Source: Advenella kashmirensis WT001 (GTDB taxonomy: Bacteria; Pseudomonadota; Gammaproteobacteria; Burkholderiales; Burkholderiaceae_B). Taken from it: 64,000 nt of DNA. The DNA is taken from contig NC_017964.1 of the NCBI RefSeq assembly GCF_000219915.2, forward strand, positions 3,596,001 to 3,660,000. The letters are read 5' to 3'. A model generated the notes under the pieces. The model worked only from the letters and a program-made list of their open reading frames with translations. It did no database searches and was not told where the DNA came from. Below, in pieces: positions 63,165-64,000 of this stretch (positions are counted from its first letter, which is position 1; the number at the start of each line of letters is the position of its first letter). The position numbers and the translations under genes are program-made.

Positions 63165-64000
63165 ATGTCAAAGTTAACGAAGTCGGAAATCTCCCCTGCC
63201 CAGGCTCGCCGTATCGCACTCACTGCGCAGGGATTCAATGGCCTGGCCCGTGATGGCAACATCAACACTGCACACCTGCGCCGGTCAATCGGGCAGCTCG
63301 GCGTGCTGCAGATCGACAGCGTGAACGTTCTGGTGCGCGCCCATTACCTGCCCCTCTTTTCCCGCCTTGGTTCCTACGATCGCACGCTTTTAGACACCGA
63401 TACACTCGCAAAGTCCAAACGCTTCTTTGAATATTGGGGGCATGCGGCGTCGCTGCTGCCGATGGACTGCCAGCCTTTATTGCGCTGGCGCATGGACCGC
63501 GCGCTTCGTGGCGAGGGCGTCTGGACGCAGCTACAACCCTACGCCAAAGCAAGGCGAACCGAAGCGGATGCCATCCTGCATCGCATCGGCGCCGAAGGCC
63601 CCCTGGCAGCCTCCGATCTGTCTCCCGCTGCCGACAAACCAGCCAAGGGAGCCGCCAAGGAGATGTGGGCGTGGAGCGAAGTAAAGCATGCTATCGAATG
63701 GCTGTTCTGGTCGGGCCAGATCGCCTCAACGCATCGCCGGGGCAGTTTCGAGCGTGTTTATGATCTGCCTGAACGCGTCTTGCCTCGTGCCGTGCTGGCG
63801 CAGCCCACGCCCAATGATGTAGATGCACAGCGCGCCCTGCTCGCCCGTTCGGCCAAGGCCCTGGGCATTGCCACCGAAGAGGACCTGCGCGATTATTACC
63901 GCATTCCCGCTGCGGACGTACGACGGCCGCTGGCGCAACTGGTGGAGGAAGGAACCATCATTCCCGTGCGCGTGCGGGGCTGGCGACAGCAAGCCTATCT
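63165..64000 (+). CDS. ycaQ: Crosslink-repair DNA glycosylase YcaQ-like, cut by window edge
   Basis: ATG 63165 begins MSKLTKSEISPAQARRIALT, then QGFNGLARDG and LGVLQIDSVNVLVRAHYLPL with the Q-x-D catalytic motif (QID) of the YcaQ/AlkX family. Further FFEYWGHAASLLPMDCQPLL is typical. About 278 residues are visible of a family length near 400; no stop before the window ends. The enzyme is a winged-helix DNA glycosylase that opens interstrand crosslinks. No neighbour on the right is visible. Confidence 0.9.
   Translation, partial: MSKLTKSEISPAQARRIALTAQGFNGLARDGNINTAHLRRSIGQLGVLQIDSVNVLVRAHYLPLFSRLGSYDRTLLDTDTLAKSKRFFEYWGHAASLLPMDCQPLLRWRMDRALRGEGVWTQLQPYAKARRTEADAILHRIGAEGPLAASDLSPAADKPAKGAAKEMWAWSEVKHAIEWLFWSGQIASTHRRGSFERVYDLPERVLPRAVLAQPTPNDVDAQRALLARSAKALGIATEEDLRDYYRIPAADVRRPLAQLVEEGTIIPVRVRGWRQQAY

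Noticed and set aside
1..64000. CRISPR arrays and intact insertion sequences
   Set aside because: No regularly spaced repeats, no transposase with DDE or HUH motifs and no terminal inverted repeats with target duplications seen.

Overview
The window looks like a chromosome segment of a betaproteobacterium of the family Alcaligenaceae (Bordetella, Achromobacter, Advenella relatives). The evidence is five tripartite-tricarboxylate (Bug/TctC type) binding proteins, Burkholderiales-style LysR/AraC regulators, a Burkholderiales-type porin remnant, medium-high GC and Alcaligenaceae-like gene pairs. A genus such as Advenella is a guess; the sequence alone does not prove it. There are no rRNA genes, no intact tRNA, no CRISPR array and no intact insertion sequence.

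Layout. 1-3 kb: the 3' end of a SIR2-domain gene, then two frame-damaged RNA-modification genes (a DTW-domain tRNA enzyme and rlmF). 3.1-10.8 kb (minus strand): a type VI secretion effector locus. A VgrG is fused to an RHS repeat protein, followed by three small genes that are candidate immunity factors and by a PAAR spike-tip protein. 10.9-18.3 kb: an AraC regulator and three Bug receptors, two of them followed by a small dimeric alpha/beta-barrel protein (NIPSNAP or EthD), with truncated remains of a porin, a flavin reductase and a hydrolase between them. 18.4-22.2 kb: quinone oxidoreductase, ArsR regulator, MFS exporter and divergent AraC regulator. 22.2-25.5 kb: tRNA-like scar, alpha/beta hydrolase, metallo-beta-lactamase-fold hydrolase and divergent LysR. 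25.5-28.2 kb: flavin reductase, core-type methionine synthase and DUF1852 protein. 28.6-34.6 kb: RIO kinase, F420-reductase-like protein, SDR/TetR divergent pair with three copies of one palindromic operator, a Fic protein and an orphan amino-acid-binding protein. 34.9-37.7 kb: TonB-dependent copper receptor and DUF2946 protein. 38-51 kb: epimerase, a second copy of the lipoprotein hydrolase, a sulfatase, and a RpiR-linked catabolic cluster (nitrilase-family amidase, Bug receptor, M81 peptidase; divergent class III aminotransferase and RpiR regulator), a decayed toxin with its intact antitoxin, an ABATE/CGNR regulator and an epoxide hydrolase. 51-54 kb: an AT-richer accessory patch with an Mrr restriction endonuclease, a winged-helix partner, an unknown protein and a Fic remnant. 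54-64 kb: hydrolases, a LysR-sulfatase-Bug operon, a DMT transporter with divergent LysR, an alanine-rich membrane protein and a YcaQ-type DNA glycosylase cut by the window edge.

Two themes run through the window. First, at least eleven otherwise well-conserved genes are broken by loss of a single base, mostly within short G/C runs. Because the reading resumes perfectly in the next frame each time, sequencing or assembly error is at least as likely as true gene decay, and the frames should be re-checked before calling these loci dead. Second, regulation is unusually legible: three divergent or autoregulated pairs (ArsR, TetR, RpiR) carry repeated palindromes in the expected places.

The most interesting candidate system is the VgrG-RHS fusion with its variable tip ending in a hydrophobic segment, next to two tandem paralogous four-helix membrane proteins and a soluble protein. 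The next ones are the flavin reductase/MesD/MesX methionine cluster and the RpiR-controlled amidase/aminotransferase/M81 cluster.
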